Made by a program: the position numbers and the translations under genes
Notes under the pieces: model-generated
Database searches by the model: none
Seen by the model: the letters and a program-made list of their open reading frames with translations, nothing else
Told to the model about the DNA's origin: nothing
Source of the DNA: Pseudomonas monteilii
GTDB lineage: Bacteria > Pseudomonadota > Gammaproteobacteria > Pseudomonadales > Pseudomonadaceae
Direction of reading: 5' to 3'
DNA: 64,000 nt
Assembly (NCBI GenBank): GCA_001534745.1
Contig: CP013997.1
Coordinates: 1,240,001-1,304,000, forward strand
Part shown: one piece after another, positions 62,841 through 64,000 of the stretch
How the letters are laid out: each line of letters opens with the position of its first letter
How positions within the stretch are numbered: the first letter of the stretch is position 1

Positions 62841-64000
62841 TCAGGTGATCGAACGGCTGTGCGGGAACAGCAAGTCAACGAAACGTTCGGCAGTGGGTTG
62901 CGGTTCATGGTTGGCCAGGCCAGCGCGTTCGTTGGCCTCGATGAACACGTACTCGGGCTGGTCGGCGGCGCTCACCATCAGGTCCAGGCCGACCACGGGG
63001 ATGTCCAAGGCACGAGCGGCGCGGATGGCGGCCTCGGCGAGCACCGGGTGCAGGCGTTCGGTGACATCCTCGAGGGTGCCGCCGGTGTGCAGGTTGGCGG
63101 TGCGACGCACGTTCAGGCGTTGGCCGTTGGCCAGGATATGGTCGTAGTCCAGGCCGGCATCGCGCAGCGTGCGCTCGGTTTCCTCGTCCATGGGGATGCG
63201 GCTTTCACCGCCAGTGGCCGCCTGGCGACGTCGGCTCTGCGCCTCGATCAGGGCCTTGATGGTGTGCGTGCCGTCGCCGATCACCTGGGCCGGGTGACGC
63301 ACGGCGGCGGCCACGACTTCATGGCCGATGACCACGATGCGCAGGTCAAGGCCGGGGTGGTAGCTTTCCAGCAGCACACGGCTGTCGAACCGTCGGGCCT
63401 GTTCGATGGCCTGGGTCAGTTCGTCCACGCGGGTGATGTTCACGGCCACGCCCTGGCCCTGCTCGCCATCGACCGGCTTGACCACGATCGCGCCATGGCT
63501 CTCCAGAAACGCCAGGTCTTCCTCGGCATCGCCCGCCAGCTGTTGCGCAGGCACCTGCAGGCCGACACCATGCAGGGCTTGTCGGGTCAGGCGCTTGTCC
63601 TGGCACAGGGTCATGCTCACCGCGCTGGTCAGGTCGCTCAACGACTCGCGGCAGCGCACGCGGCGCCCACCCAGGCTCAGGGTGAACAGGCCCGCCGCCG
63701 CATCGTCGACCTGCACCTCGATACCCCGACGGAAGGCCTCGTCGACGATGATGCGGGCATAGGGGTTGAGCTTGGCCTCGGGGCCTGGGCCCAGGAACAG
63801 CGTCTGGTTGATGCCGTTCTTGCGCTTGACTGCGAAGGTCGGCAGGTTGCGAAAGCCCAGCTTGGTGTACAGGCGCTTGGCCTGGCGATTGTCATGCAGC
63901 ACCGACAGGTCCAGGTAGGCCAGGCCACGGCTCATGAAGTGCTCGATCAAGTGACGCACCAGCACCTCGCCCACGCCGGGGCGCGTGCAGTGCGGGTCCA
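62841..64000 (-). CDS. ngg: N-acetylglutaminylglutamine synthetase (partial, C-terminal ~385 residues)
   Basis: The gene enters from the right edge; the start is outside the window. The visible part begins with the end of a GNAT acetyltransferase domain (LSVLHDNRQAKRLYTKLGF), followed by an ATP-grasp ligase domain (AIVVKPVDGEQGQGVAVNI, VLLESYHPGLDLRIVVIGHE, RAARALDIPVVGLDLMVSA, VFIEANERAGL). This GNAT-ATP-grasp fusion makes the dipeptide N-acetylglutaminylglutamine, later amidated by an AsnO-type enzyme, as a compatible solute in high salt. asnO is expected just outside the window. Confidence 0.87.
   Translation of the reverse strand, partial: DPHCTRPGVGEVLVRHLIEHFMSRGLAYLDLSVLHDNRQAKRLYTKLGFRNLPTFAVKRKNGINQTLFLGPGPEAKLNPYARIIVDEAFRRGIEVQVDDAAAGLFTLSLGGRRVRCRESLSDLTSAVSMTLCQDKRLTRQALHGVGLQVPAQQLAGDAEEDLAFLESHGAIVVKPVDGEQGQGVAVNITRVDELTQAIEQARRFDSRVLLESYHPGLDLRIVVIGHEVVAAAVRHPAQVIGDGTHTIKALIEAQSRRRQAATGGESRIPMDEETERTLRDAGLDYDHILANGQRLNVRRTANLHTGGTLEDVTERLHPVLAEAAIRAARALDIPVVGLDLMVSAADQPEYVFIEANERAGLANHEPQPTAERFVDLLFPHSRSIT

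Overview
The window is chromosomal DNA of a fluorescent pseudomonad, most likely of the Pseudomonas putida group. Three things point there: high-GC coding DNA, the gene order kgtP / DctD-type regulator / DctB-type sensor / bglX / lemA that I recall from P. putida, and many REP palindromes of the P. putida type between genes. I saw no tRNA, rRNA, CRISPR array or prophage. Names are assigned by reading motifs; no database search was run.

Left part (1-8.4 kb). A partial alpha-ketoglutarate permease gene reads out of the window behind a near-consensus sigma-54 promoter. Next to it lie its likely regulators, an NtrC-type activator and a DctB-type sensor kinase, then a periplasmic beta-glucosidase. 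Divergent from these is a lemA plus two-TPM-domain operon.

IS-bounded part (8.5-20.4 kb). Two almost identical 1173-bp IS110-family elements lie in inverted orientation, each inserted at the same point of a REP sequence with a CT core. Each has a ~200-nt leader that looks like a bridge RNA: its first loop matches the REP target and its second loop matches the element's own ends. Between them are a DMT transporter, a methyltransferase, a SIR2-like DUF4917 protein, an OsmC-YcaO fusion, a DUF2382/DUF3597 stress cluster, a TorF-type porin and a DUF1289 protein.

Middle part (20.4-49.3 kb). These are mostly single metabolic and envelope genes: a TonB siderophore receptor, a DUF2231/sorbosone dehydrogenase pair, a RIO kinase, an ArsR regulator divergent from xenA, an MscS channel, a LysR regulator divergent from an MFS exporter, a YdeP-type molybdoenzyme, a diguanylate cyclase, a catalase-family protein, a PncC/CinA-like protein, a DUF421 protein, a CurA-type reductase, an alpha/beta hydrolase coupled to mlaA, a GH17-type membrane protein, a betaine-type binding protein and yjcH-actP. 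A tandem array of five ~117-bp REP doublets sits between mscS and the lysR-type gene.

Fimbrial part (49.5-60.4 kb). A CS1-type (alpha) chaperone-usher fimbria is encoded as pilin, usher, tip adhesin (frameshifted near its end at a five-C run) and chaperone. It is followed at once by a tightly overlapping BvgA/RocA-like regulator, a BvgS/RocS-like hybrid kinase and a RocR-like REC-EAL protein that has lost most catalytic residues in both domains. A shared palindrome precedes both the pilin and the chaperone genes. This is the most system-like region of the window.

Right end (60.4-64 kb). Small membrane proteins (DUF3309, YnfA), YheU, and the end of the NAGGN osmoprotectant operon (M42 peptidase and the C-terminal part of N-acetylglutaminylglutamine synthetase).
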